From assembly GCA_900473795.1 (NCBI GenBank), contig UCMT01000001.1, positions 1 through 64,000 of the forward strand: DNA of 64,000 nt, read 5' to 3'. This DNA comes from Hyphomicrobiales bacterium. Lineage in GTDB: Bacteria; Pseudomonadota; Alphaproteobacteria; Rhizobiales; Rhizobiaceae. How positions within the stretch are numbered: position 1 is the stretch's first letter; the number at the start of each line of letters is the position of its first letter. The notes below the pieces were generated by a model that was not told the DNA's origin, ran no database searches, and saw only the letters and a list, made by a program, of their open reading frames with translations. The position numbers were made by a program, and so were the translations under genes. Shown piece by piece: positions 27,830 to 36,026 of the stretch.

Positions 27830-28678
27830 CTATCGCACCGCAGCACCAGAGACGGCTGTGACGATGTATTTCTGGAAAAAGAGGTAGATGATCAGGATCG
27901 GCGCGCCCGCGAACACAGCCTGCGCCATCAGGAAGCCGATGCCCTCCGACTGGGCGAAATTTGTCTGTGTCGAAGCCATGCCGACCGTCAGCGTGAACAT
28001 GTCCTTCTTGGTTGCCGAGATTAGCGGCCAGAAGTAATCGTTCCATGCGCCGAGGAAGGTGAAGATGCCAAGGGTTGCCTGGGCCGGCACGGTGAGCGGC
28101 AGAAGCACCTTCCAGAAAATCCTGAAGCGGCTGGCATTGTCCAGCATGGCGGCTTCGTCCAGCTCCTTCGGGATGGCCCTGAAATACTGGGTCATCAGGA
28201 AAACGCCGAACGAAGCCGACAGGCCGGGGAGAATGAGGCCGTGATAGGTGTTGTGGAATTTCAGCATGCTGAAGATCTGATGGCGGGCGACCAGCACGGC
28301 CTGCTCCGGGACTGCCAGGCCGAAGAGCACGATGACGAAAAGGATGTTGCGACCAGGGAAGTTCAGCCGCGCAAAGCCGTAGCCGGCGAGCGACGACAGG
28401 ATCAATGTACCGAGTGTCAGCCCGCCTGAGACGATAATGCTGTTGAGCACCCAGCGGAACACCGACGATGTGCCGATGGTATTGATGTAGTTCTTCAACG
28501 TATAGGGCGCATGGAACACCGAATTCGGATTGGCCATCAGCTCGGCGTTTTCCTTGAGCGACAGGCCGATCACCCAAAGCACCGGCGCGATCATGATGAT
28601 CGACAGCAGGATGACAAGGGCAAGCAGCACACGGTCCCCGAATGCCCGTCCCTTGATGGAAGTGGCTGAAGCGCTCAT
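27830..28678 (-). CDS. CUT1 ABC permease, MalG/AraQ-like
   Basis: Permease of 282 residues with six hydrophobic spans; EAA motif DEAAMLDNASRFRIFWK around residue 180. Overlaps the upstream permease by four bases. The first span (VLLALVILLSIIMIAPVLWVIG) follows a short charged N-terminus. Confidence 0.9.
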   Translation of the reverse strand: MSASATSIKGRAFGDRVLLALVILLSIIMIAPVLWVIGLSLKENAELMANPNSVFHAPYTLKNYINTIGTSSVFRWVLNSIIVSGGLTLGTLILSSLAGYGFARLNFPGRNILFVIVLFGLAVPEQAVLVARHQIFSMLKFHNTYHGLILPGLSASFGVFLMTQYFRAIPKELDEAAMLDNASRFRIFWKVLLPLTVPAQATLGIFTFLGAWNDYFWPLISATKKDMFTLTVGMASTQTNFAQSEGIGFLMAQAVFAGAPILIIYLFFQKYIVTAVSGAAVR

Positions 28679-29610
28679 GCCTGGTCTCCCTTGTTGCGCG
28701 TCACGAGGTATTGGGCCATGGCCGCAATAAGGATGAGGACGAAGAGGATTTCCGAGGCCGCGGCACCCATGCCGAGGTCCCAGCGACGAAACGCGGTTTC
28801 ATAGATGTAGAGCACGATCGGCTTGGTGAGATTGTTCGGGCCGCCACGCGTCATCAGCCAGGCCTGGCCGAACAGTTGGAATTGCAGCACGATCTGGATG
28901 ATGATCACCAGGATGAAGGTGCGTTTGATCGAGGGCAGGGTGATCGACCGCAGCGTCTGCCAGCGGTTGGCGTTGTCGAGCGCCGCAGCCTCGTAGATAT
29001 CCTGCGGGATCTGCTGCAGGGCCGAGAGAAACAGCATCATCGGCAGGCCGATGCACCACCAGATCGTGGCGATGGCAATGCCGATCATCGCCAGACTGGG
29101 ATCGGAGATGAATGCCGGTGCGGTTGCGCCGAACCATCCATAGATTGTCGACAGCAGGCCGACATTCGGGATGTAGACGATCCGCCAGATCAGCGTGACG
29201 ATGGTGACCGAAAGGACCGAGGAGGAGAAAAACAGGGTCCGCAGCACGGCGGCGGTCCGCGTGCGGCGGTTGAGGCAAAGCGCGAGAAACAGGCCGATCA
29301 GCGCCAGCGTCGGCACCGTCAGCAGCACGAAGTAGAAGGTGTTCCATACCGACTGCAGGAAAACCTTGTCGTGAAAGAGCCTGACATAGTTGTCGAGGCC
29401 GACAAACCTGCCGGTCGAGAAGGTGTCCGCCTTGTGGACGCTCAGCCACATGCCCCAGAAAAGCGGGAAGATGAGCAGCGTCGTGAAGAAGAACAGGAAC
29501 GGTGCAACGAAAACAAAGTTTCGCCACTGCGGCGCGTAGATGTTGACGCTTGGGACCCTGACGCCGGCGGCCGGCGCTGCGGTCTCTCGGATCGTCAGCT
29601 GGTCAGCCAT
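28675..29610 (-). CDS. CUT1 ABC permease, MalF/AraP-like
   Basis: Permease of 311 residues starting MADQLTIRE at 29610, one base after the stop of the ATPase gene; the longer frame would overlap that gene. Six hydrophobic spans from residue ~30, EAA motif EAAALDNANRWQTLR near residue 220. Tightly coupled to both neighbours. Confidence 0.9.
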   Translation of the reverse strand: MADQLTIRETAAPAAGVRVPSVNIYAPQWRNFVFVAPFLFFFTTLLIFPLFWGMWLSVHKADTFSTGRFVGLDNYVRLFHDKVFLQSVWNTFYFVLLTVPTLALIGLFLALCLNRRTRTAAVLRTLFFSSSVLSVTIVTLIWRIVYIPNVGLLSTIYGWFGATAPAFISDPSLAMIGIAIATIWWCIGLPMMLFLSALQQIPQDIYEAAALDNANRWQTLRSITLPSIKRTFILVIIIQIVLQFQLFGQAWLMTRGGPNNLTKPIVLYIYETAFRRWDLGMGAAASEILFVLILIAAMAQYLVTRNKGDQA

Positions 29611-29611
29611 A

Positions 29612-30703
29612 TCAGGCCCTCCTCGCATGCCAGGCGCGCCCGGTTTCATTGAAGAGATGCGATTTGCGGCCATCGAAGGCGAGGCCGACCGTGTCGCCGA
29701 CGGCAACGCGGCTGTTGCCGGCGTCGGAGGCAACGACGATCTGGCCATCGCTGAGGCGGGTATAGACGAGCGTGCGTTCGCCAAGGCGCTCAAGCACATC
29801 GACCTTGCCGTTGACATTGCCCTGGCCGGTTGGCGCGATGCGCACATCTTCAGAGCGGACGCCAAATGTATGGGCGCCGTCGACGACCTGGTTTGAAGCG
29901 ATATCGGTGGCGATCACCGTGCTGTTGGCAAACGTCACGGTAATGACTTCGCCGGATCTATCGATCGCCACATCGACGAAATTCATCGCTGGTGCGCCGA
30001 CGAACCCTGCAACAAATTTGGTCGCTGGACGTTCATAGATCTCCATCGGCGAACCGATCTGCTCGATCCTGCGATTGTTCATAACGACGATACGGTCGGC
30101 GAGGGTCATCGCCTCCACCTGATCGTGGGTGACGAAGATCATCGTCGATTGCAGGCGCTGGTGAAGCTGGGCGAGTTCTATGCGCGTGCGGGTGCGCAGC
30201 GCGGCATCGAGATTGGAGAGCGGCTCGTCGAACAGAAAGGCCTTCGGCTCCTTGACGATGGCGCGACCGATGGCGACGCGTTGGCGCTGGCCGCCGGAGA
30301 GCTGTCCGGGCTTGCGCTCGAGCAGGTGCGGCATTTCGAGGATACGAGCCGCCTCGGCAATGCGCGCATCGACCACGTCGCGCGCGACGCCGATATTGTC
30401 GAGGCCAAAGGCCATGTTGTCGCGCACCGTCATGTGCGGATAGAGCGCATAGGACTGGAACACCATGGCAATGCCGCGCTTGCCGGGCGGCAGGTGGTCG
30501 ATGCGCTCGCCGTTGATGGCGATCTCGCCACCATCAACGGTCTCAAGTCCGGCAATCATGCGCAGAAGGGTCGATTTCCCACAACCCGACGGTCCAAGGA
30601 ACACGACGAATTCGCGCGCCTTGATGGAGAGCGACAGGTCATCCAGCACCGTCATGGCACCGAACTGCTTGCTCACATTCCTGATTTCGATATTTGCGGT
30701 CAC
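29612..30703 (-). CDS. ABC importer ATPase, MsmX/UgpC-like
   Basis: ATPase of 363 residues with Walker A GPSGCGKST, signature LSGGQRQR, Walker B AFLFDEPLSNLDAALR and H-loop FVTHDQ, plus a C-terminal regulatory domain. The preferred start is GTG at 30701-30703 (VTANIEIRN), seven bases after AGGAGGAG; the ATG at 30730 has no such site. Second gene of the operon, 49 bases after abfA. Confidence 0.9.
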   Translation of the reverse strand: MTANIEIRNVSKQFGAMTVLDDLSLSIKAREFVVFLGPSGCGKSTLLRMIAGLETVDGGEIAINGERIDHLPPGKRGIAMVFQSYALYPHMTVRDNMAFGLDNIGVARDVVDARIAEAARILEMPHLLERKPGQLSGGQRQRVAIGRAIVKEPKAFLFDEPLSNLDAALRTRTRIELAQLHQRLQSTMIFVTHDQVEAMTLADRIVVMNNRRIEQIGSPMEIYERPATKFVAGFVGAPAMNFVDVAIDRSGEVITVTFANSTVIATDIASNQVVDGAHTFGVRSEDVRIAPTGQGNVNGKVDVLERLGERTLVYTRLSDGQIVVASDAGNSRVAVGDTVGLAFDGRKSHLFNETGRAWHARRA

Positions 30704-30752
30704 GTCGACGCTCCTCCTCAGCGCATACACCGTCTCGATGGTTCGCCTGAAA

Positions 30753-32264
30753 TCAGAGCTTCAGGCGGATCATCTGATAGGAATAGGCCGGCAGCGACAG
30801 GCTGAGCTTGCCGTCAGTCATCTTGGCGCCCGCACCCTTTCTGGGAGCGATTTTGAAAGGATTTTCGGACGAATTGACGGCTTTGAGGTCCGAATGCGTC
30901 ATCACCTGATGGTCGACGATATCGGCCGCGCCGAAGCCGGTCAGGTCGATGACCGTTTCAATTGCGTCATTCGGATGCCGGTTGATCGCAAAGAAGGTCA
31001 CGTGGCCGGTTTCTGTATCATGCACTCCGGTGACATCGACATAGGCAACGTCGCCGGCAACGGTAGAGTTGTAAGTCGGGCTTTCGACCTTGAGGTCCAG
31101 CGCATTGCCGCGGCCGTAGATCGAGGCATAGAAATAGGGATAGAAGGTCGTCTGGCGCCATGCCGGGCCGTTCGGAACGGTCATGATCGGGGCGATGACA
31201 TTGACCAGCTGCGCGAGGCAGGCGATCTTGACGACATCGGCACGACGGATGAAGGTGTTGAGGATCAGGCCGACCTGCAGCACGTCCTCGAAATTGTAGA
31301 TGTCTTCGAGCAGCGGCGGGGCAAAGGGCCAACCGTCATTGCCGCCGAGGATCTTCTTGTCCTGCTCCTTGGAATGGTACCAGACGTTCCATTCGTCAAA
31401 CGAGATATAGACACGCTTGTTGGAGCGCTTCTTGGCCTTGATGTAGTCGATGACGCCTGCGACCGAGACGATATAAGCGTCCAGCTTCTCGCTCATGGCG
31501 AGATAGTTCGGCGTGTCGTTGGCCTCGTTGTCGAAATACATGTGCAGCGAGATATAATCGACCTCGTTGTAGGTATGGTCGAGAACGGTCGCTTCCCATT
31601 CGGGATAGGTCGGCATCTTGGCGTTCGACGAACCGCAAATGACGAGCTCGAGCGACTTGTCGAAGGCGCGCATGGCTTTGGCGGTCTCATGGGCGAGGCG
31701 GCCATATTCGTCGGCGGTTTTATGGCCGATCTGCCAGGGGCCGTCCATCTCGTTGCCGAGGCACCAGAGCTTGACGTTGTAGGGTTCCTTGCGGCCGTTG
31801 GCGATGCGCTTGTCGCTCCACTCGCTGCCGCCGGGATGATTGGTGTATTCAAGGAAGTTGCGGGCTTCGTCGAGGCCGCGCGAGCCGAGGTTGACGGCAA
31901 GCATCATCTCGGTGTTGGCCGACGCGCACCAGTCGGCAAATTCGTGCAGGCCGACTTCGTTGCTTTCCGATGTGTGCCAAGCCAGATCGAGGCGCACCGG
32001 ACGTTCTTCCTTCGGGCCGACGCCGTCTTCCCAGTTGTAGGCCGAGACGAAGTTGCCGCCGGGATAGCGGACGATCGGAACGTTGAGTTCCTTGACCAGG
32101 TCGATGACGTCCTGGCGCATACCGTTGGCGTCCGCCGTCGGGTGACCGGGCTCGTAGATGCCGGTGTAAACTGCGCGTCCAAGATGCTCGATAAAGGATC
32201 CATAGAGCCGCGGGTCGATTTCCGACACGACATAGCGCGGATGTGCCGTAACGGCAGCCTTCAT
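30753..32264 (-). CDS. abfA: GH51 alpha-L-arabinofuranosidase, cytosolic
   Basis: Releases terminal L-arabinofuranose from imported arabino-oligosaccharides. The 503-residue protein is a full-length GH51 enzyme: DPRLYGSFIEHLGRAVYTG near the N-terminus, RYPGGNFVS, acid/base Glu in WCLGNEMDGPW (~residue 175) and the nucleophile Glu in SFDEWNVWY (~295), and a beta-domain ending in SLPAYSYQMIRL. No signal peptide. It heads the operon abfA-ATPase-permease-permease-receptor, which makes one self-contained uptake and hydrolysis unit. Transcription starts in the gap containing a 38-base dyad, downstream of an ArsR-type regulator gene. Confidence 0.95.
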   Translation of the reverse strand: MKAAVTAHPRYVVSEIDPRLYGSFIEHLGRAVYTGIYEPGHPTADANGMRQDVIDLVKELNVPIVRYPGGNFVSAYNWEDGVGPKEERPVRLDLAWHTSESNEVGLHEFADWCASANTEMMLAVNLGSRGLDEARNFLEYTNHPGGSEWSDKRIANGRKEPYNVKLWCLGNEMDGPWQIGHKTADEYGRLAHETAKAMRAFDKSLELVICGSSNAKMPTYPEWEATVLDHTYNEVDYISLHMYFDNEANDTPNYLAMSEKLDAYIVSVAGVIDYIKAKKRSNKRVYISFDEWNVWYHSKEQDKKILGGNDGWPFAPPLLEDIYNFEDVLQVGLILNTFIRRADVVKIACLAQLVNVIAPIMTVPNGPAWRQTTFYPYFYASIYGRGNALDLKVESPTYNSTVAGDVAYVDVTGVHDTETGHVTFFAINRHPNDAIETVIDLTGFGAADIVDHQVMTHSDLKAVNSSENPFKIAPRKGAGAKMTDGKLSLSLPAYSYQMIRLKL

Positions 32265-32281
32265 TGTAAACCTCCCAATTC

Positions 32282-32319
32282 ATATCAAGATTGATGATTT
32301 AAATCATCTTGGCTGATAT
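32282..32319. promoter_or_regulatory. 38-base nested dyad upstream of abfA
   Basis: Inner perfect 16-bp palindrome GATGATTT-AAATCATC (32293-32308) and outer arms ATATCA (32282-32287) and TGATAT (32314-32319) share the same centre at 32300.5. It is 18 bases upstream of the abfA start. A related ATATCA-N7-TGATAC dyad precedes the regulator gene, so both are likely bound by that ArsR-type protein. Confidence 0.65.
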
Positions 32320-32450
32320 TAAATGGCAGGAATCGACGCGAGGTCAAGCCGTCATGCGGAAAAAGTATGATAAATTAGCCATTGAAGCCTGCGCTGTTCA
32401 CCTAGAGCGCTGTGTTTGCTGATTTATTTTTAATATCAAAAAGTCGGATA

Positions 32451-33377
32451 TCAGGCTGTCTTCAACCGCAACACGATGTCCTGATCATAGTTGCCAAAAC
32501 CCTTGCCGAAAATATTGATGCCGCCAGGATGGGCCGCGTTCTCGTGGACGCCGATGCGCAGCCGAACTGAATGGTGGTTGACGAGATCGAGTTCGGCGAT
32601 CGTCACATCGGATATCCTGACGCCATCGACATATGTGCCGTCCCTGGCGATGCGCCAGTTCTTCAGCTTGCCGTATTGCGAGCCCTTGAGTTTCCACCAG
32701 GCAGGGGTAAAGACGCCCCGCTTGTCGCCGAAATCGCCCGGTGACATCCAGACGCCGACATCCTTGCCGTTGATCGACAGGGTGATGTCGGACGGCCAGT
32801 CGGCGCTGGTGCCGGGGACTTCCGAACTCAGCTCCATGACGACCTCGATTTCCTGGATCTCCAAGTTGGAAAGCTTGGCGTTGTTGGGAAACTGATACTC
32901 GACGAAGCCACGGGTGAACCACAGCAAACCGGCCTTCATCCTGTCTGGGTCGAGAAAGGCGTTGGGCACATCGAGGAGACCGATAATGCCCTCCGGAGAA
33001 CAGAGGCCGCAGGGCGCAGTTACCTCGAAACCAGTGTAGAGGCCGATTGGCATGGACACCTCGATCGTGTCCTTGCGCATCTCGCGATACTCGCTCTTGA
33101 AGACGACCAGCACTTCCTCGGCGGCGGGGTAGCAGATCTTCTGGCTGCCCTTCCTGGCCTTTTGGTTTTCAGTGCTGATCAATCCGCAATCTTCCAGCAC
33201 CTGGACGTTGGTGGAGACCGTTGATTGCGGTAACGACAGGATGCTGGCGATGTCGTTGACATTCATCGGGCCCTTTTCATGCAACAGCTTGAGCATCTGG
33301 ACGCGGACGGACGAGGCGAGGCCCTTAAGAACTGCAAGTCCTTCTTCAGGCTCGATGACGAGGAAGTTTCTGCTCAT
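32451..33377 (-). CDS. ArsR-like winged-helix regulator with a large C-terminal sensor domain
   Basis: A 308-residue regulator. Residues ~10-90 form an ArsR-type winged helix (LASSVRVQMLKLLHEKGPMNVNDIA; LPQSTVSTNVQVLEDCGLIS). The remaining ~210 residues are unlike normal ArsR proteins, which are about 100 residues; they are beta-rich, contain CGLC and several Trp (WMSPGDFGD, PAWWKLKG), and may bind a sugar. The gene lies just upstream of abfA on the same strand, 186 bases apart, with candidate operators before both. A role as arabinose or arabinoside sensor is inferred from position. Confidence 0.82.
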   Translation of the reverse strand: MSRNFLVIEPEEGLAVLKGLASSVRVQMLKLLHEKGPMNVNDIASILSLPQSTVSTNVQVLEDCGLISTENQKARKGSQKICYPAAEEVLVVFKSEYREMRKDTIEVSMPIGLYTGFEVTAPCGLCSPEGIIGLLDVPNAFLDPDRMKAGLLWFTRGFVEYQFPNNAKLSNLEIQEIEVVMELSSEVPGTSADWPSDITLSINGKDVGVWMSPGDFGDKRGVFTPAWWKLKGSQYGKLKNWRIARDGTYVDGVRISDVTIAELDLVNHHSVRLRIGVHENAAHPGGINIFGKGFGNYDQDIVLRLKTA

Positions 33378-33409
33378 GGCGACCCTAAATTAGGCGAATT
33401 ACATGATCC

Positions 33410-33428
33410 ATATCAGAAAATTTGATAC
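33410..33428. promoter_or_regulatory. inverted repeat upstream of the ArsR-like gene
   Basis: ATATCA (33410-33415) and TGATAC (33423-33428) separated by seven bases, 33 bases before the regulator start. Same half-site as the outer arms of the abfA dyad, suggesting autoregulation. Confidence 0.5.
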
Positions 33429-33770
33429 ATACAATCGCAGGAAGGACACAATGAACTGATTTTTGAATTACACCGTATTTCAACGGGCCGGTCGCGGTGA
33501 ACGGCGTCCAGACCCGCAACACCCGCGGCTTCGGCAACCGCCGCGGCTGTATTCGCCAAACTTATTGAAAGCTCAGCGATTCGTATAACCTGGGCGATCC
33601 ACGAACTCGGCACCTCGCTTGAGGATTCGGAAACGCCCGGATCAGGCCAGGATATGGGGACGTCGAGCAATTTTTGAGATGTGACACACTGCGGCGAGGG
33701 GCTCTCGTCAATGTGTCACCCAGCGCCTTTTCTCAGCCATCGCGGCAAATCAACTTCCCCCCTGGCTCGA
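33429..33770. other. gap between the ArsR-like gene and the ABC protein
   Basis: No convincing gene. It contains a nested stem-loop: outer arms GTGACACA (33681-33688) and TGTGTCAC (33712-33719), inner arms CGAG (33695-33698) and CTCG (33704-33707). Position, about 50 bases past the stop of the leftward ABC gene, suggests a 3'-end structure or factor-dependent terminator, though no T-run follows. Confidence 0.45.
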
Positions 33771-35573
33771 TCACCCCATCTGAGGATCATGGGCGCGCAG
33801 ACTTTTCGGCTGGAGAAGCCGCAACGACCGGCCCGCCGGATCGCTTTGGAGTTGCAGCGCGCGTGTGAAGTAGCGATTGCCGGGCTCGGCCCGGCCGATA
33901 TTCACGACAGCCGCATTGCCAAGCTGTTGTTCCAAGAAGGTCACGACCGTGTGATACGCACCGGTTTCCAGCGTATCGAGCGCCTCGTCTATGATGACCC
34001 AGCGCGGCTTGTGCAGGCCGAGCCGCGCAATGGCAAGAAGCCGCAGTTCCATCTCGTTGAGTTTCAATTTTGTCCGCATGTCCTGGTCGAGGCGGTCGCT
34101 CAACTTGTCGAGGCCAACCTTGGAAAGAACGACCGCGAGTTCCGTTTTGCGGAAACTGCCCGGGCTTCTCGGATAGGTGAGAACCTCCTCCAATGTGCCA
34201 GGCGGGAAATAGGGCGTTCGGGGCACGAAGGCTATGTCATCTCCTTCCGGAAGCGAGATACGCCCGTCTCCCCAAGGCCACAGGCCCGCGATGGAACGGA
34301 AAAACGGCGCCTTTTCCACGTCCGGGGCGCCGGTGACAAGAACCCGATCGCCCGGACGGATTTCCACATGCGGCTCTGTCAGTTTGATGCATCCGGAAGG
34401 CACTGCGATCTCGAGGTGATCGATCACCAACCGGTTGTCTGCCTTGGTAAATTCGATGCGTTTGTCGTTCTCGTGACGTTCGTCGGTCATCAATATCGCG
34501 GAGCGGAAAGCGGCGACCCTGAGCAAGGTCGCCCGCCAATCGGCGATCGTGTCGATATTGTCGACGAACCACCGTAGCGATACATGCACCTGGTTGAACG
34601 CCCCAACGGCCATCATCAGGCCACCGAAGCTGAGATCGCCCGCGAAATAGACCGGAGCCGCGATGACGATCGGCGCGATGACGGTAACCCAGCCATAGCC
34701 CGATGTAACCCAGGTGAGGCGGGTCAGCGCAAGCATGAGGTTGTGGCTGATTTCCAGAACCGATGAAAGGTCGCGCTGGAGCCGGCGCTTTTCATTCGCC
34801 TCGCCTGCCGAAAGCGAGACCGCCTCTATATGTTCGTTGACGCGCATCAGGGAGAAGCGCAGGACGGCTTCCCGGGCATAATGCTCGCCATTGAGCTTGA
34901 CGAGCGGCCGTCCGACGAACCAGCTCAAAGTCGCCGCCGTGCCGGCATAGAGAAACGCGGCCCAGACCATGTAGCCCGGAATATTGATGTTGTAGTCGGC
35001 GATATGAAAAATGAAGCCGGCCGAAAGCGACCAGAGCACACCGACGAAGCTGGCGAGGAGAACGCACGACTGAAACAGGCCAATCGAAAGGCCCGCCGTC
35101 AGGTCGGCTAGATGACGGGCATCCTCGTGTACCCGCTGGTCTGGATTGATGCCGATGGAACCGGCGTTGGCGAGACGGAATGCGCGCGCCGGCTTCATCC
35201 ACTCGTTGATCAGGTCGAGCGTGAGGCCCTCTCTCAGTTTGATCCTGATCCACTGGTTGAGCCAGGTTTGCAAGACGTTGAGGATCAGAAGCCCGCCGGC
35301 GATCTCGGCAAAGACGATCAGTTGCAGCAGGAAGGCGGAGAGATCGCGCCGCTCCAGAGTGTCGTAGAACGGCTTGTACCACCTGTTGAGCAGAATTTGA
35401 CCGAACGCCGTCGCCACGATGAGGACGGCTATACCGATCGCCAGCCATGCAATCACATTGCGCACCGGCGAGGCGATAAATGCCCGCTGCATCATCCGCA
35501 ATTGATCGCGAAACGGCTGCTCGTCTGCGGTTTTGGCCCCTCCATTGATCTTGGTGTTTTTTTGTTGTGGCAT
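33771..35573 (-). CDS. SbmA/BacA-YddA-like ABC exporter half with degenerate ATPase domain
   Basis: Membrane protein of about 600 residues (start 35573, MPQQKNTKI, with GGAGA upstream; 35591 possible). N-terminal two thirds is an SbmA/BacA-like membrane domain: five or six spans, LNRWYKPFYDTLERRD, NPDQRVHEDAR and WRATLLRVAAF are family landmarks. The C-terminal ATPase domain is present but eroded: Walker A reads GAPDVEKAPFF (no GKS/T), the signature reads KLNEMELRLL instead of LSxGE, and the switch His of GHR is lost (IGRAEPG); Walker B WVIIDEALDTL is intact. ATP hydrolysis seems doubtful. Upstream of it, transcriptionally, is hemN of the microaerobic block. Confidence 0.85.
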   Translation of the reverse strand: MPQQKNTKINGGAKTADEQPFRDQLRMMQRAFIASPVRNVIAWLAIGIAVLIVATAFGQILLNRWYKPFYDTLERRDLSAFLLQLIVFAEIAGGLLILNVLQTWLNQWIRIKLREGLTLDLINEWMKPARAFRLANAGSIGINPDQRVHEDARHLADLTAGLSIGLFQSCVLLASFVGVLWSLSAGFIFHIADYNINIPGYMVWAAFLYAGTAATLSWFVGRPLVKLNGEHYAREAVLRFSLMRVNEHIEAVSLSAGEANEKRRLQRDLSSVLEISHNLMLALTRLTWVTSGYGWVTVIAPIVIAAPVYFAGDLSFGGLMMAVGAFNQVHVSLRWFVDNIDTIADWRATLLRVAAFRSAILMTDERHENDKRIEFTKADNRLVIDHLEIAVPSGCIKLTEPHVEIRPGDRVLVTGAPDVEKAPFFRSIAGLWPWGDGRISLPEGDDIAFVPRTPYFPPGTLEEVLTYPRSPGSFRKTELAVVLSKVGLDKLSDRLDQDMRTKLKLNEMELRLLAIARLGLHKPRWVIIDEALDTLETGAYHTVVTFLEQQLGNAAVVNIGRAEPGNRYFTRALQLQSDPAGRSLRLLQPKSLRAHDPQMG

Positions 35574-36026
35574 CAGCGAGGTCTCCAGCATGGTCTTGCG
35601 TCTAAAGTACGGCGTCACCCTGGGCGCTTATTCTAAGCGTACCAGAAAAAGATGGGGCGAAACTGGCCATTGGATCCCCATTTCGGCCACCCGCTGCATC
35701 AGGAAAATGGCTTCGACCTGGTTTTTGATCCCCCTGATGGGGCGCTTTTGTGGAATGAGCGTTAATTCTTGCGGTTGGCGCGCCAGTCCTGCGCCGGCAA
35801 GACTGAGGTTCGTTTGGAAAACGATCGTTCCTGCCATGCCGCCTGGTCAGGGTATTGTCGGGAACGTGGCGATCTTGACGCCGCTGACCTCGTCTTCGGT
35901 TGTGGCCCCAGTAGAGGATGTCACCGAGGGACCAACTGGATACGCCGGGCCTGCCGTCGACGACAATGAGCTGGTCTTGCGCGGAACGCTGTTTGGTGCA
36001 CGGTCTTATACGTAATTGTCTAGCTG
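35574..36026. other. 453-base gap, possible insertion-sequence debris
   Basis: No supportable gene. The left part (35650-35750) has GC-rich interrupted repeats, such as GGCCATTGGATCCCC and CATTTCGGCC, that recall the ends of IS21-like elements, but no transposase frame is present. The right part has frames on both strands without ribosome binding sites or recognised domains. Confidence 0.35.

Noticed and set aside
26412..28577. One 721-residue reading covering binding protein and permease region
   Set aside because: The receptor has its own AGGAGG and signal peptide at 27734; the upstream part is the permease gene read in a wrong frame.
30465..32294. Long open frame on the plus strand across abfA
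   Set aside because: Antisense shadow of a GC-rich gene; no ribosome binding site, no recognisable domain, while the minus strand encodes a full GH51 enzyme.
35640..35760. IS21-like end sequence
   Set aside because: Only a vague likeness of interrupted GGCC repeats; no transposase frame and no matching opposite end found.
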